A stretch of 64,000 bases of DNA, from NCBI RefSeq assembly GCF_029350975.1, contig NZ_JARKMR010000004.1:62001-126000 (forward strand), written 5' to 3'. Shown here piece after piece: positions 9,272 through 17,954 of the stretch. The position numbers and the translations under genes are program-made. The notes beneath the pieces are model-generated. The model was given only the letters and a program-made list of their open reading frames with translations. It was not told the origin of the DNA and ran no database searches. The stretch comes from Maribacter zhoushanensis (GTDB lineage Bacteria > Bacteroidota > Bacteroidia > Flavobacteriales > Flavobacteriaceae). Each line of letters begins with the position of its first letter. The first letter of the stretch is position 1.

Positions 9272-11329
9272 TTATGCGATTTTTCCTTCTAAATCTAAAA
9301 GAAATGCATATTCCTTGGCTACCTCTCTTAAAGACTCAAACCTGCCCGAAGCACCACCATGACCGGCTTCCATATTCGTATTCAACAACAGCACATGATC
9401 GTCTTTCTTTAGCTCCCTAAGCTTTGCAACCCACTTTGCAGGTTCAAAATATTGGACTTGAGAATCATGTAGCCCTGTTGTTACCAGCATATTTGGATAT
9501 TCTTGAGCAACAACATTGTCATAAGGAGAATACGATTTCATATAATCGTAATAGACTTTCTCATTAGGGTTACCCCACTCATCATATTCACCAGTAGTCA
9601 ACGGTATAGAATCATCTAACATGGTAGTTACTACATCTACAAAAGGTACCGCTGCAATTACACCATTGTAAATATCTGGTTGCATATTAATTATCGCCCC
9701 CATCAATAGACCACCTGCAGAACCGCCCATAGCATATAAGTGCTTATTACTGGTCATTTGCTGTTCAATCAAGTATTTAGAGCAATCGATAAAATCAGTA
9801 AACGTATTTTTCTTTTTCAAGAGTTTTCCTGTCTCGTACCATCTACGACCCAGATACTCCCCTCCTCTTATATGGGTAATTGCAAATACAAATCCGCGGT
9901 CAAGCAAGCTCAACCTCACCGTAGAAAAATAAGGATCAATTGTAGACCCGTAAGATCCATAGGCATATTGTAGAATAGGCGTATTTTCATCTAGAACAGC
10001 ATCTTTTCTATAAACGATTGACATTGGTATTTTCTCACCATCTCTTGCTGTAGCCCATAAGCGCTCTTCTTTATAATTTACCTTATTGAACAGACCGCCT
10101 AAAACCTGTTGTTCTTTTTTAATCTCTTTGGTTTTGGTACGCATGTTAAAATCGATAACAGAACTAGGCGTTGACATTGAGTTGTATGAATACCTCAAAA
10201 CCTCGGTGTCAAAATCAGGATTACTACCCACGTAGGCAGTATACGTTTCACTTTTAAAAGGCAAATAATACTCTTCACTACCGTCCCAACGAACAATTCT
10301 TATTCTATTAAGTCCGTTTTCACGCTCAGAAAGCACATAGTATTCCTTAAAAATATCGATATCCTCTAAAAGCACATCTTTTCTATGGGAAATGAATTCT
10401 TGCCAATACTCAGAGGAAGTTTTATCTTCTGATGTACGCATCAATTTAAAATTCTCTGCTTTGTCCTTGTTGGTCAATATGTAAAAACTATCTTCATAAT
10501 GAAAAATAGTGTATTCCAATCCACGTTCTCTAGGCGAAAAAATCTGAAATTCCTCATCAGGTGTATCCGTAGAAAGAATTTGAAATTCAGAAGTTAAAGT
10601 ACTAAATGACCCAATTACCAAATATTTCTTTGATTTTGTTCTATAAATGAATGTGCTAAACGTATCATCCTTTTCATGAAAAATCAAAACATCTTCAGAC
10701 GTTGGCGTACCTAATTTATGCTTGTAAATTTTATCTGAACGAAGGGTAACCGGATCTTTACGAGTATAAAACAAAGTCTTGTTGTCGTTTGCCCAAACTC
10801 CGCCACCTGTAGTGTTCTCTATTTTATCATCTAAAACAGCACCAGTTTCAAGATTTTTAATCTGTAGGGTATATTGCCGTCTAGAAACAGTATCTACACC
10901 AAAAGCGGCCATTTTATTATTTGGACTAATGGCTATACCTCCAAGACTAAAGTAATCATAGCCTTTAGCCATGTCATTGCAATTGAACATGATTTCCTCT
11001 TCAGTATCTAGATTATTTTTAAATCTTGAGTATAAAGGGTATTCACCACCAATAACATATCTTGTACTATACCAGTAATCATTCAATTTATAAGGAACAG
11101 AAGAATCGTCTTCTTTGATCCTACCTTTCATTTCTTGAAATAAATCTTCCTGAAAATCTTTAGTATGATCAGTTATAGTTTGATAATACTCATTCTCAGC
11201 CTCTAGATAAGAAATAACATCTTTATTTTCCTTATCATTTAACCAATAATAATCATCTACCCGAACATCATCATGAATAATTAATTCTTTCGGAACTTTT
11301 TGCGCCTTTGGCGGATGCTTAACACTCAT
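9272..11329 (-). CDS. ptrB: Oligopeptidase B (S9A serine peptidase)
   Basis: A 685-residue protein, the standard size for oligopeptidase B, which cleaves short peptides after basic residues. An N-terminal beta-propeller is introduced by HDDVRVDDYYWLNDKENKDV, the typical prolyl-oligopeptidase family start. The alpha/beta-hydrolase half has YGSYG, HIRGGEYLGRRWYETGK (strongly OPB-like) and the nucleophile in AMGGSAGGLLMG. The catalytic Asp lies in TTGLHDSQV and the His in EAGHGGASGRF. There is no signal peptide, so it is expected to be cytoplasmic. It is monocistronic on the minus strand, 79 bases upstream of the cysteine-synthase-like gene. Confidence 0.9.
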   Translation of the reverse strand: MSVKHPPKAQKVPKELIIHDDVRVDDYYWLNDKENKDVISYLEAENEYYQTITDHTKDFQEDLFQEMKGRIKEDDSSVPYKLNDYWYSTRYVIGGEYPLYSRFKNNLDTEEEIMFNCNDMAKGYDYFSLGGIAISPNNKMAAFGVDTVSRRQYTLQIKNLETGAVLDDKIENTTGGGVWANDNKTLFYTRKDPVTLRSDKIYKHKLGTPTSEDVLIFHEKDDTFSTFIYRTKSKKYLVIGSFSTLTSEFQILSTDTPDEEFQIFSPRERGLEYTIFHYEDSFYILTNKDKAENFKLMRTSEDKTSSEYWQEFISHRKDVLLEDIDIFKEYYVLSERENGLNRIRIVRWDGSEEYYLPFKSETYTAYVGSNPDFDTEVLRYSYNSMSTPSSVIDFNMRTKTKEIKKEQQVLGGLFNKVNYKEERLWATARDGEKIPMSIVYRKDAVLDENTPILQYAYGSYGSTIDPYFSTVRLSLLDRGFVFAITHIRGGEYLGRRWYETGKLLKKKNTFTDFIDCSKYLIEQQMTSNKHLYAMGGSAGGLLMGAIINMQPDIYNGVIAAVPFVDVVTTMLDDSIPLTTGEYDEWGNPNEKVYYDYMKSYSPYDNVVAQEYPNMLVTTGLHDSQVQYFEPAKWVAKLRELKKDDHVLLLNTNMEAGHGGASGRFESLREVAKEYAFLLDLEGKIA

Positions 11330-11454
11330 ACAAACTACATTATAAAATAAGATGGCAAAAATAAGACTAATTAACAGACCCCCGTTTTATTACCGTTAAA
11401 AACTAAAATGCCTCTATTTTTATTATTTTTACAACCTAAAATAAAAATGAAATT

Positions 11455-11781
11455 ATGTTCGGAGATATGATGGGTATGATGGGAAAACTCAAAGAGACCC
11501 AAAAAAAAGTAGAAGAAACCAAAAAAAGATTAGATACAGTTTCGTTAGAAGAAAAGTCTAATGACGGTTTAGTTTCTGTTACCATAACAGCGAATAGAGA
11601 AATTAAGAAAATAGTAATAGATGACAGTCTTTTGCAAGATAAAGAGCAATTAGAAGATTATTTGATACTTACCTTAAACAAAGCTATAAAGAACGCAACT
11701 AACGTAAACGAAACAGAATTAGCAGCGGTTGCCAAAGACGGAATGCCCAATATTCCCGGCATGGATTCGTTATTTAAGTAA
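11455..11781 (+). CDS. ybaB: YbaB/EbfC family nucleoid-associated protein
   Basis: A 108-residue protein with the YbaB/EbfC layout. An N-terminal amphipathic helix carries [19 protein letters not shown], then a three-strand sheet ([19 protein letters not shown]), then a C-terminal helix ending in [10 protein letters not shown]. These dimers bind DNA and help shape the nucleoid. Many genomes place ybaB beside dnaX/recR; here it is instead followed 41 bases later by a thioredoxin gene. The first codons are Met-rich ([11 protein letters not shown]), as is common in the family. Confidence 0.87.
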   Translation: MFGDMMGMMGKLKETQKKVEETKKRLDTVSLEEKSNDGLVSVTITANREIKKIVIDDSLLQDKEQLEDYLILTLNKAIKNATNVNETELAAVAKDGMPNIPGMDSLFK

Positions 11782-11822
11782 GATTGGCAAGTTATTTGTA
11801 GTAAACCTGTAAAATATAAATT

Positions 11823-12275
11823 ATGAAGTATTTAATTCTATTATTCATGATTCCGCTTTTTGCTTCTGCACAAGCAGACTATAACAGCGTAGATGATTCT
11901 AAATGGCTTACCAATTACGATTCTGCTATTTCAAAAGCTAAAAAGCAAAAGAAAAATGTATTGGTTTATTTTACGGGTAGCGACTGGTGTCCGCCTTGTA
12001 AAATGCTAAAAACCGATTTGTTCGATACTAACGAGTTTCAAGAATTATCAAATAATTATATACTTCTATATATTGATGTACCTAGAAACAGAGATTTGAT
12101 TTCAGAGAAGCAAATGATTCACAATAAAGAATTGTTGACGAAACTGAATAAGAAAAAAGTGTTTCCAATGTTTAAAATAATAGATGCCAAAGGAAAGGAA
12201 CTAGATAAATTATCTGGCTACAGTATGAACGGTGTCATAGACTCTCATCTTAGACTTTTAGAGAAGAATAAATAA
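11823..12275 (+). CDS. Secreted thioredoxin-family protein
   Basis: A 150-residue protein with a signal peptide (MKYLILLFMIPLFASAQ) and a thioredoxin-like domain. The active site GSDWCPPCK places the redox cysteines at residues 56 and 59; CPPC resembles Thioredoxin_7/DsbD-gamma-like domains. A cis-proline region is seen in KKVFPMFKIIDAKGKEL. It probably acts in the periplasm in thiol-disulphide exchange, and the partner is unknown. It follows ybaB on the same strand and ends 18 bases before a strong hairpin. Confidence 0.83.
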   Translation: MKYLILLFMIPLFASAQADYNSVDDSKWLTNYDSAISKAKKQKKNVLVYFTGSDWCPPCKMLKTDLFDTNEFQELSNNYILLYIDVPRNRDLISEKQMIHNKELLTKLNKKKVFPMFKIIDAKGKELDKLSGYSMNGVIDSHLRLLEKNK

Positions 12276-12293
12276 AAAATATCAATAATAAAT

Positions 12294-12326
12294 AAAATGG
12301 GCTTACATGATGTAAGCCCATTTTAT
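12294..12326. terminator. Perfect 15-base inverted repeat terminator
   Basis: AAAATGGGCTTACAT and its exact reverse complement are separated by one base and followed by TTTATTTTG. It ends the ybaB-thioredoxin unit. Its GGGCTTAC core recurs in the hairpin at 12655-12690. Confidence 0.85.
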
Positions 12327-12654
12327 TTTGATATAATTCTACAAACCACTATTCTAATAAAGCATTTACAAGTACCCAATTGTCATTTAAAATTCAAATA
12401 GATATTCTCGTCTCTTGCAATCTTAGTTTAGTCCTTAAACTCCTCTACAACAGCGCATACTTGCGGTTCGTCAAGACAGCACCCAATTATATTACTTAGA
12501 AATTAAATAAAGCCTCGGTACCTCAGCCAGTATAAATAAATGGTCAACCTTACTCTTAACATAGCACTACTCTTTATGACAAAATCTACTATCTTATAGA
12601 TTAGAATAGACTACAAAGTAAAATCTATGATACATAGCAGTGGAAACTTTAAAG
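12327..12654. other. Gene-free spacer between two related hairpins
   Basis: About 330 bases without an open frame of useful length on either strand, without a good -10 match and without an obvious repeat. It is bounded by two terminators that share the GGGCTTAC/GTAAGCCC core. It could be decayed coding sequence or a small RNA; I see no positive signal for either. Confidence 0.5.
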
Positions 12655-12690
12655 CATAAAAAAAGGGCTTACTTTACGTAAGCCCTTTTT
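12655..12690 (-). terminator. Terminator of the OmpA-family gene
   Basis: AAAAAGGGCTTAC / GTAAGCCCTTTTT with a TTTAC loop and A/T runs on both sides. It lies 19 bases beyond the OmpA stop (minus strand) and could also stop plus-strand readthrough. Confidence 0.88.
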
Positions 12691-12708
12691 CACTAAATTA
12701 CCTAATAA

Positions 12709-13809
12709 TTAGTTATTAATTAATCTAAATTGAGTTCTTCTGTTTGCAGCGTGCTCTCTTGCAGTACAAGAAACACCATCACTACATCTGTTTAATAATT
12801 TAGTTTCACCGTAACCGTTAGCAACTAAAAGACTAGAGTTAACACCTTTTGAGATCAAGTAATCTGCAACCGCTTTAGCTCTTCTTTCAGAAAGATTTTG
12901 GTTAGATGCAGCACCACCTTGAGAATCTGTGTGAGAAGCTAATTCAACTTTAACACCAGGGTTTTGAGCTAATACAGGTAACAATCTGTTATCGATAATA
13001 CTTTTTGCTGCAGAAGTTAATGTTGCGCTACCAGAATCCCAGTTGATTGGTAATGCTTGGTACTCAACTAATGCACATTCTACTTCTTTCCATGTAGTTA
13101 AACCACCTTTTTCTTTTAAAACTTCTTTAGTAAGTGTAGTAGTCTTAGCAGGTACTATCTCTTCAACAGTATAAGCATCTTTATCTAATACAGTTTTAGT
13201 AATTTCTCTGTACTCAGCAGGAATAATTTTCTCAACAACAGTTGCAGGAGAAATTAATACTGACTTAGTGTAAGATCCATTTTTAGAACCTAATGGAGTA
13301 CTAGTTGTAGATGCATCACTTGCAAGAACTTGAGTTGAAACTGTCTCAAATTGTGCAGGATACCCTTTGTAACACCAGTATCTACAATCATCTGGATTAC
13401 CAGATTCACAATCAGGAGCAGCAACACCTAGCTCCCATTGAGCATAAGCTGGCTTTATTTCTAATGTTTGTGTGCTAGGAGAAAAAGAAGCAGGGATCAC
13501 CTGTAAAGAATTTCCACCTCCTTTAGATACATACGTTACAGTTTCTGTTCCCCACTTAGCAGGAACAACTGTTAGCACTTTTTCTTCTTCTCTCACTAAT
13601 ACACGTTCTGTAATTGTCTTAAATGTAGCAGGGATCGTTTTTAAAATTTTGTACGACGGGTTTGTTGTAATCGTAGTTGTTTCGTTTACATAAACATCTG
13701 GAGTTGTACAACGAACGTAACATTTACCAGGTTCTGGATTTGATGGCAAATCTTGTGCCATTGCAAAAGAAGCTGAAAACGCAACTGCTAGGAATAATAC
13801 TTTCTTCAT
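12709..13809 (-). CDS. OmpA family protein with 23-residue PA repeats
   Basis: A 366-residue exported protein. The signal peptide ends at FAMAQ. The C-terminal OmpA/MotB peptidoglycan-binding domain (about 250-366) has INWDSGSATLTSAAKSII, ASHTDSQG and NLSERRAKAVADYL, including the Asp and Arg that hold diaminopimelate. The middle (about 55-235) is not a classical OmpA barrel. It is a beta-rich repeat with Pro-Ala at residues 60, 83 and 106, and again at 197 and 220, each 23 apart, in the context (V/I)(V/I)PA. Five cysteines (30, 34, 134, 142, 146) cluster around the repeats. It probably links the outer membrane or a surface structure to peptidoglycan. It stands alone with its own terminator. 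Confidence 0.85.
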   Translation of the reverse strand: MKKVLFLAVAFSASFAMAQDLPSNPEPGKCYVRCTTPDVYVNETTTITTNPSYKILKTIPATFKTITERVLVREEEKVLTVVPAKWGTETVTYVSKGGGNSLQVIPASFSPSTQTLEIKPAYAQWELGVAAPDCESGNPDDCRYWCYKGYPAQFETVSTQVLASDASTTSTPLGSKNGSYTKSVLISPATVVEKIIPAEYREITKTVLDKDAYTVEEIVPAKTTTLTKEVLKEKGGLTTWKEVECALVEYQALPINWDSGSATLTSAAKSIIDNRLLPVLAQNPGVKVELASHTDSQGGAASNQNLSERRAKAVADYLISKGVNSSLLVANGYGETKLLNRCSDGVSCTAREHAANRRTQFRLINN

Positions 13810-14000
13810 TTTGATAAGGATTTTAATAGTTAATATTTGGCAATTTATGTTAATATTTTAACATCTGTATAAGAAATGTCTTACTTTTTGTATTCTTTTC
13901 TTAATCAAAAGTTAAACGGACTTACGTCTCAATAGTTAAGACACAGCATTATTTAAAAAGTCACTAAAAAACAGAGAAAATATTATTTATCTTTATTGAT

Positions 14001-14315
14001 ATGATCAAGATCGACAAAAAAGAAGATGGGTTTTATCAGTTTATCCTGAAGTCTGACAGTGGTAATGTATTATTGAAGAGTGTATCGTTCAATACTGAAA
14101 ACGAAATAGATAGCACCATAGCAGATATAAAAGCGTTAAAAAATGCCAATGGTAAATTGTTTGAACGTAGAACAAATACTGACGGTAAATTTTTAGTTGA
14201 ATTAAAAAATTCTACCGGAAAAATAATTGGCTCCAGCGGACTTTATTCCTCTGAAGCCGGTATGGAAAATGGTATTTTAAATATATCTAACAGTATAGAT
14301 TTAGGTATTAAATAG
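14001..14315 (+). CDS. YegP-like DUF1508 (UPF0339) protein
   Basis: A 104-residue protein made of two tandem UPF0339 units. Unit one has GFYQFILKSDSGNVLLKS; unit two has DGKFLVELKNSTGKIIGSS. Each has the F/L-K-x-x-x-G-x-I/V pattern of YegP. The function is unknown; members are small and cytoplasmic. The stop overlaps the 3' end of the convergent threonine aldolase gene by 8 bases, so no terminator fits between them. A -10-like TATCTTTA lies just upstream (about 13988). Confidence 0.8.
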   Translation: MIKIDKKEDGFYQFILKSDSGNVLLKSVSFNTENEIDSTIADIKALKNANGKLFERRTNTDGKFLVELKNSTGKIIGSSGLYSSEAGMENGILNISNSIDLGIK

Positions 14316-15330
14316 ATTTTAACTGCTTTAATAATTCGTTATGCATGTCATCTGTATAATCTAAATGGGTTACCATTCTTAATTTACCTTGCCCCATACC
14401 TATGATTAAAATATCTTTTTCCTTTAATGTATTTACAAATTGATCACTGGTCATAAATGACTCATCAATCTCAAAAATGACAATATTGGTTTCAATTGGC
14501 TCTACCTTTTTAATATAAGATTTTGCCGATAGGACCTTACCAATCTCCTTCGCCTTTTTATGATCTTCCGCTAATCTATCTACGTGATTGTCTAAGGCAT
14601 ATATGGCAGCAGCAGCTAAAAAACCAGATTGACGCATACCGCCACCAAAAATCTTACGAATACGTAGCGCTTTATCCATATGCTCTTTAGTACCAATTAA
14701 TAACGACCCAACCGGACAACCTAAGCCTTTGCTTAAACAAACACTAATAGTGTTGAACAACTGACCATACTGCAAAGTAGTTTCATTTTTCTCTACCATG
14801 GCATTCCATAAACGGGCACCATCTAGGTGATAACCTAACTTATGCTCATCGCAGACTTTTCTTATTTTTTGTAATTCTTGAAAATCCCAACAGGTACCAC
14901 CACCTTTATTTGCGGTATTCTCCACACACACTAGAGAAGTCAACGGGCTATGATAAAAATCTGGCGGATTAATTGCGGCTTCTACCTGTTCAGCTGTCAT
15001 TGTACCTCTATCACCATCTACCAACCTACAAGAGACTCCGCTATTAAAACTAACTCCCCCGCCCTCGTAGTTATAGATATGCGCATATTTATCACATATT
15101 AATTGTTCACCTGGCTGGGTATGTAATTTTATTGCAGTCTGGTTGGTCATAGTACCACTAGGAAAAAACAAGGCAGATTCCATACCAAAAAGTTTGGCAG
15201 CTTTTTCCTCTAAAGCATTTACCGTTGGGTCTTCTTTAAAAACATCATCACCGACTGCAGCAGACATCATGGCATCTAACATCCCTTTCGTTGGTTTGGT
15301 TACCGTATCACTGATAAGATTAATAAGCAT
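14308..15330 (-). CDS. ltaE: Low-specificity threonine aldolase (GntG-type PLP aldolase)
   Basis: A 340-residue fold-type I PLP enzyme that splits L-threonine or allo-threonine to glycine and acetaldehyde. Seen: NLISDTVTKPTKGMLDAM at the start, GDDVFKEDPTV, the active-site LHLDGARLWNA-like block (YHLDGARLWNA) and the Schiff-base lysine in SVCLSKGLGCPVGS. Length and order match the family. It is 21 bases downstream of the metalloprotease start region on the same strand. Family members with related stereochemistry cannot be separated by eye. Confidence 0.88.
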   Translation of the reverse strand: MLINLISDTVTKPTKGMLDAMMSAAVGDDVFKEDPTVNALEEKAAKLFGMESALFFPSGTMTNQTAIKLHTQPGEQLICDKYAHIYNYEGGGVSFNSGVSCRLVDGDRGTMTAEQVEAAINPPDFYHSPLTSLVCVENTANKGGGTCWDFQELQKIRKVCDEHKLGYHLDGARLWNAMVEKNETTLQYGQLFNTISVCLSKGLGCPVGSLLIGTKEHMDKALRIRKIFGGGMRQSGFLAAAAIYALDNHVDRLAEDHKKAKEIGKVLSAKSYIKKVEPIETNIVIFEIDESFMTSDQFVNTLKEKDILIIGMGQGKLRMVTHLDYTDDMHNELLKQLKSI

Positions 15331-15351
15331 AATAAAGTTCTGAAAATTGAA

Positions 15352-17760
15352 TTAGTGAAAACAACTCATCCCTATTGGCGAACCATCAGGAATCTTTGGT
15401 GAAGGTACCACTTTGAACAATTCCGGGTGCTCCCTAAATGACTTAATTCTTCTTACCATTTCTGCACTTATGGCGTTAGAACCTGAATCTTTTACCATTT
15501 GAAAACTTAACTCCTTTAATTTTTGAGATGCAATTGCATTTACTTGCGGATGCACATTTGCGTGTCCAGCCAAGTTCATAATATGAAACAACACTCTAAA
15601 ATTGATTGTAGTCTGTGCTTCGGTCAGGTAAGCATCTTTATGCTTCCTATTAATAGTTGATGCTATCAATTTATCTAAAACCTCACCTAACCCAACGTTA
15701 TCGGTATCAATAGCTTTTTGTTGTATAAGTCTAGATGCTTTCTCTGGATGTAATAAAAATTTTAAAGTCATATCAGATGCCGTTTCTACAGCTGATAGCG
15801 CATCAAAAGAAACTCCTGTTTTCCCTTTGATCGATTCTCTAGTTCTTGGCGTACCGAAAGATCTAGGCGGAAATAAACTCAACTTATCTTTAGGTATAGC
15901 TATTTCATCTGCATCTAAAGTCTTTAAAACACTTTTTAACGCTTCCTCTTGCATCGCTTTATCAGCAATAGCAACAACTTCTTGTCCATCACCTTTTACC
16001 GCATAGTTATATTCTAACCCACCTATAACTTTTGCCACACCTTCGGTTTGATATCTATGAAAGAAATATAGCGGAACAAAAACATCTTCTAAAACTGAAT
16101 ACGGTGTACCATCTTGTATATTATCAACAGAGAAATTATTTATGGCCACCTTTCTCAACTTTAGCATATCATCTAATTCTTTGCTAACATTTGTACCATT
16201 ATCCCATAGATGAGCCAATACATGGGCACTACCCTGCGGACGAGCATCTTGATCGGTTATATAACGTAGACCGTCAGCTTTTGCTTTGTCTAAAATCTTA
16301 TTCAATTCATCTTTCTCATTCTCGCCTTTATCAAAGCTCTGATAAGAATAGGCAACTGTTACCTTATCCCAATCTCCAATACCAACTTCATACGCTTTAG
16401 AAAATTCAACCTTACCATCAACTAAATTAAATTGCGGGTGCGGATAATCCATCACTGACGCCTTACCGGTAGTACTAGCTGCATAATTATGCGCAAAACC
16501 TAAAGTATGACCTATTTCATGGGCAGATAACTGACGAATACGTGCAATAGCCATTTCAAGCATTGGTTGGTAATTGCCATCTCTTTCTGCAAAAGGCTTG
16601 TTCATTAATGCTTGGGCAATTAAGAAATCTTGACGTATTCTCAAACTCCCTAAACTAACATGCCCTTTCATGATTTCACCAGTTCTTGGATCGGTAATAC
16701 TACTACCATAGCTCCAACCTCTTGTAGAACGGTGCACCCATTGTATTACATTATAACGAACATCTAAAGGGTCTGCATCGTCCGGTAACATTTTCAATTG
16801 AAAAGCATCTTTATAACCAATAGCCTCAAAAGCTTGGTTCCACCAACGTCCGCCTTCTAAAAGCGCAGATCTTACAGGCTCAGGAGTACCATTATCCAAA
16901 TAATAAATAATAGGTTCAACAGCTTCACTAACTGCCGCAGTTGGATCTTTCTTCTCTAGGCGGTGTCTTCTTATAAATTGCTTTAAAATATTAGATTCAA
17001 CAGGAGTTGCATAATCATAATAATTAAAAGGAGATGAACCAGATCTTGGATCAAACACTCGTTTTTCATATTTATCATCAGGTAGCTCTATAAAGGAATG
17101 ATGCTCAGCAACAGTAACCAAGTCTGCATTTGGCGCTACACTCTTAATATAACTTCCTTTTGCCTGCCCCTTGAAAGTCATAGTAACATCAAACTCTACA
17201 TTTTTTGGAAATGCTTTTGTTCTATCTAAAGCAAATGCACTTTTAGATTTATCTAGACTATAAGAACCTTGGTTCGTTCTCTTCAAACGATTAGAAACCC
17301 CATGAGCATCCTGCATTAAAAAATCGGTAATATCAATTATATACGTACCGTTTTTTTCTTCTACAATCGGGAAACCGAACAATACCGATTTTGCAAAAGC
17401 CTGTTCAACAGACTTACGTTCTAATTCATTTTCGGTTATCGCCCTATATTTCATATTTGGCTGAATCAACAATAGCTTATTACCGGCTTTTTTGAAAAAG
17501 ACCACTTGCTCATCTCCCAACTGACCTCTATCTAAACCAATGTCATTACTACCTATACCACTACTAAGAGAATATACATATAAGAACTCTTCATCTAAAT
17601 TATCTACTTCCAAATAAATTTTATCATGATCCCCATCATAATAAAAATCATAAAGCCCTTCATACTTTACATAGTCTTTCTTTTGGTCGCTAAACTGCGC
17701 AGACACCATATTATAGGATAGCACAAGCAACCCAACCAAAAACACATATTTCTTTTTCAT
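15352..17760 (-). CDS. Secreted zinc-dependent metalloprotease (DUF5117/DUF4953, metzincin)
   Basis: An 802-residue exported protein with signal peptide MKKKYVFLVGLLVLSYNMVSAQ. The N-terminal DUF5117-like region (about 90-300) includes SKSAFALDRTKAFPKNVEF. The catalytic domain carries SAHEIGHTLGFAHN, the complete metzincin zinc motif HExxHxxGxxH. It is followed by a Met-turn in KASVMDYPHP, so the enzyme should be active. The C-terminal half matches the DUF4953 extension. It is periplasmic or secreted with an unknown substrate. The protein ends GMSCFH. Threonine aldolase follows on the same strand. Confidence 0.88.
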   Translation of the reverse strand: MKKKYVFLVGLLVLSYNMVSAQFSDQKKDYVKYEGLYDFYYDGDHDKIYLEVDNLDEEFLYVYSLSSGIGSNDIGLDRGQLGDEQVVFFKKAGNKLLLIQPNMKYRAITENELERKSVEQAFAKSVLFGFPIVEEKNGTYIIDITDFLMQDAHGVSNRLKRTNQGSYSLDKSKSAFALDRTKAFPKNVEFDVTMTFKGQAKGSYIKSVAPNADLVTVAEHHSFIELPDDKYEKRVFDPRSGSSPFNYYDYATPVESNILKQFIRRHRLEKKDPTAAVSEAVEPIIYYLDNGTPEPVRSALLEGGRWWNQAFEAIGYKDAFQLKMLPDDADPLDVRYNVIQWVHRSTRGWSYGSSITDPRTGEIMKGHVSLGSLRIRQDFLIAQALMNKPFAERDGNYQPMLEMAIARIRQLSAHEIGHTLGFAHNYAASTTGKASVMDYPHPQFNLVDGKVEFSKAYEVGIGDWDKVTVAYSYQSFDKGENEKDELNKILDKAKADGLRYITDQDARPQGSAHVLAHLWDNGTNVSKELDDMLKLRKVAINNFSVDNIQDGTPYSVLEDVFVPLYFFHRYQTEGVAKVIGGLEYNYAVKGDGQEVVAIADKAMQEEALKSVLKTLDADEIAIPKDKLSLFPPRSFGTPRTRESIKGKTGVSFDALSAVETASDMTLKFLLHPEKASRLIQQKAIDTDNVGLGEVLDKLIASTINRKHKDAYLTEAQTTINFRVLFHIMNLAGHANVHPQVNAIASQKLKELSFQMVKDSGSNAISAEMVRRIKSFREHPELFKVVPSPKIPDGSPIGMSCFH

Positions 17761-17954
17761 TCTCTGTTAGTTTTGTCTAAAAGTATATAAAAACTTACGA
17801 ATGAAAAACAGCCATAGCCAACTATATTATAAATACCATTCTTGTTAAAAATCTTATCGTATAATTACAGAATAAGGAAAAACTCTGCCGATTATTGCAA
17901 ATATGACACTTGATAATTGCTATTTATCATGTACCTTTTAACAAAACTATTTCT

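Noticed and set aside
12327-12654. Small RNA gene or CRISPR-like array in the spacer
   Set aside because: No regular repeat and no convincing promoter; only the flanking hairpins are evident.
17910-17954. TTG upstream start for the ATP-grasp gene
   Set aside because: It adds 15 residues that do not look like the family; the ATG at 17955 gives the expected start.
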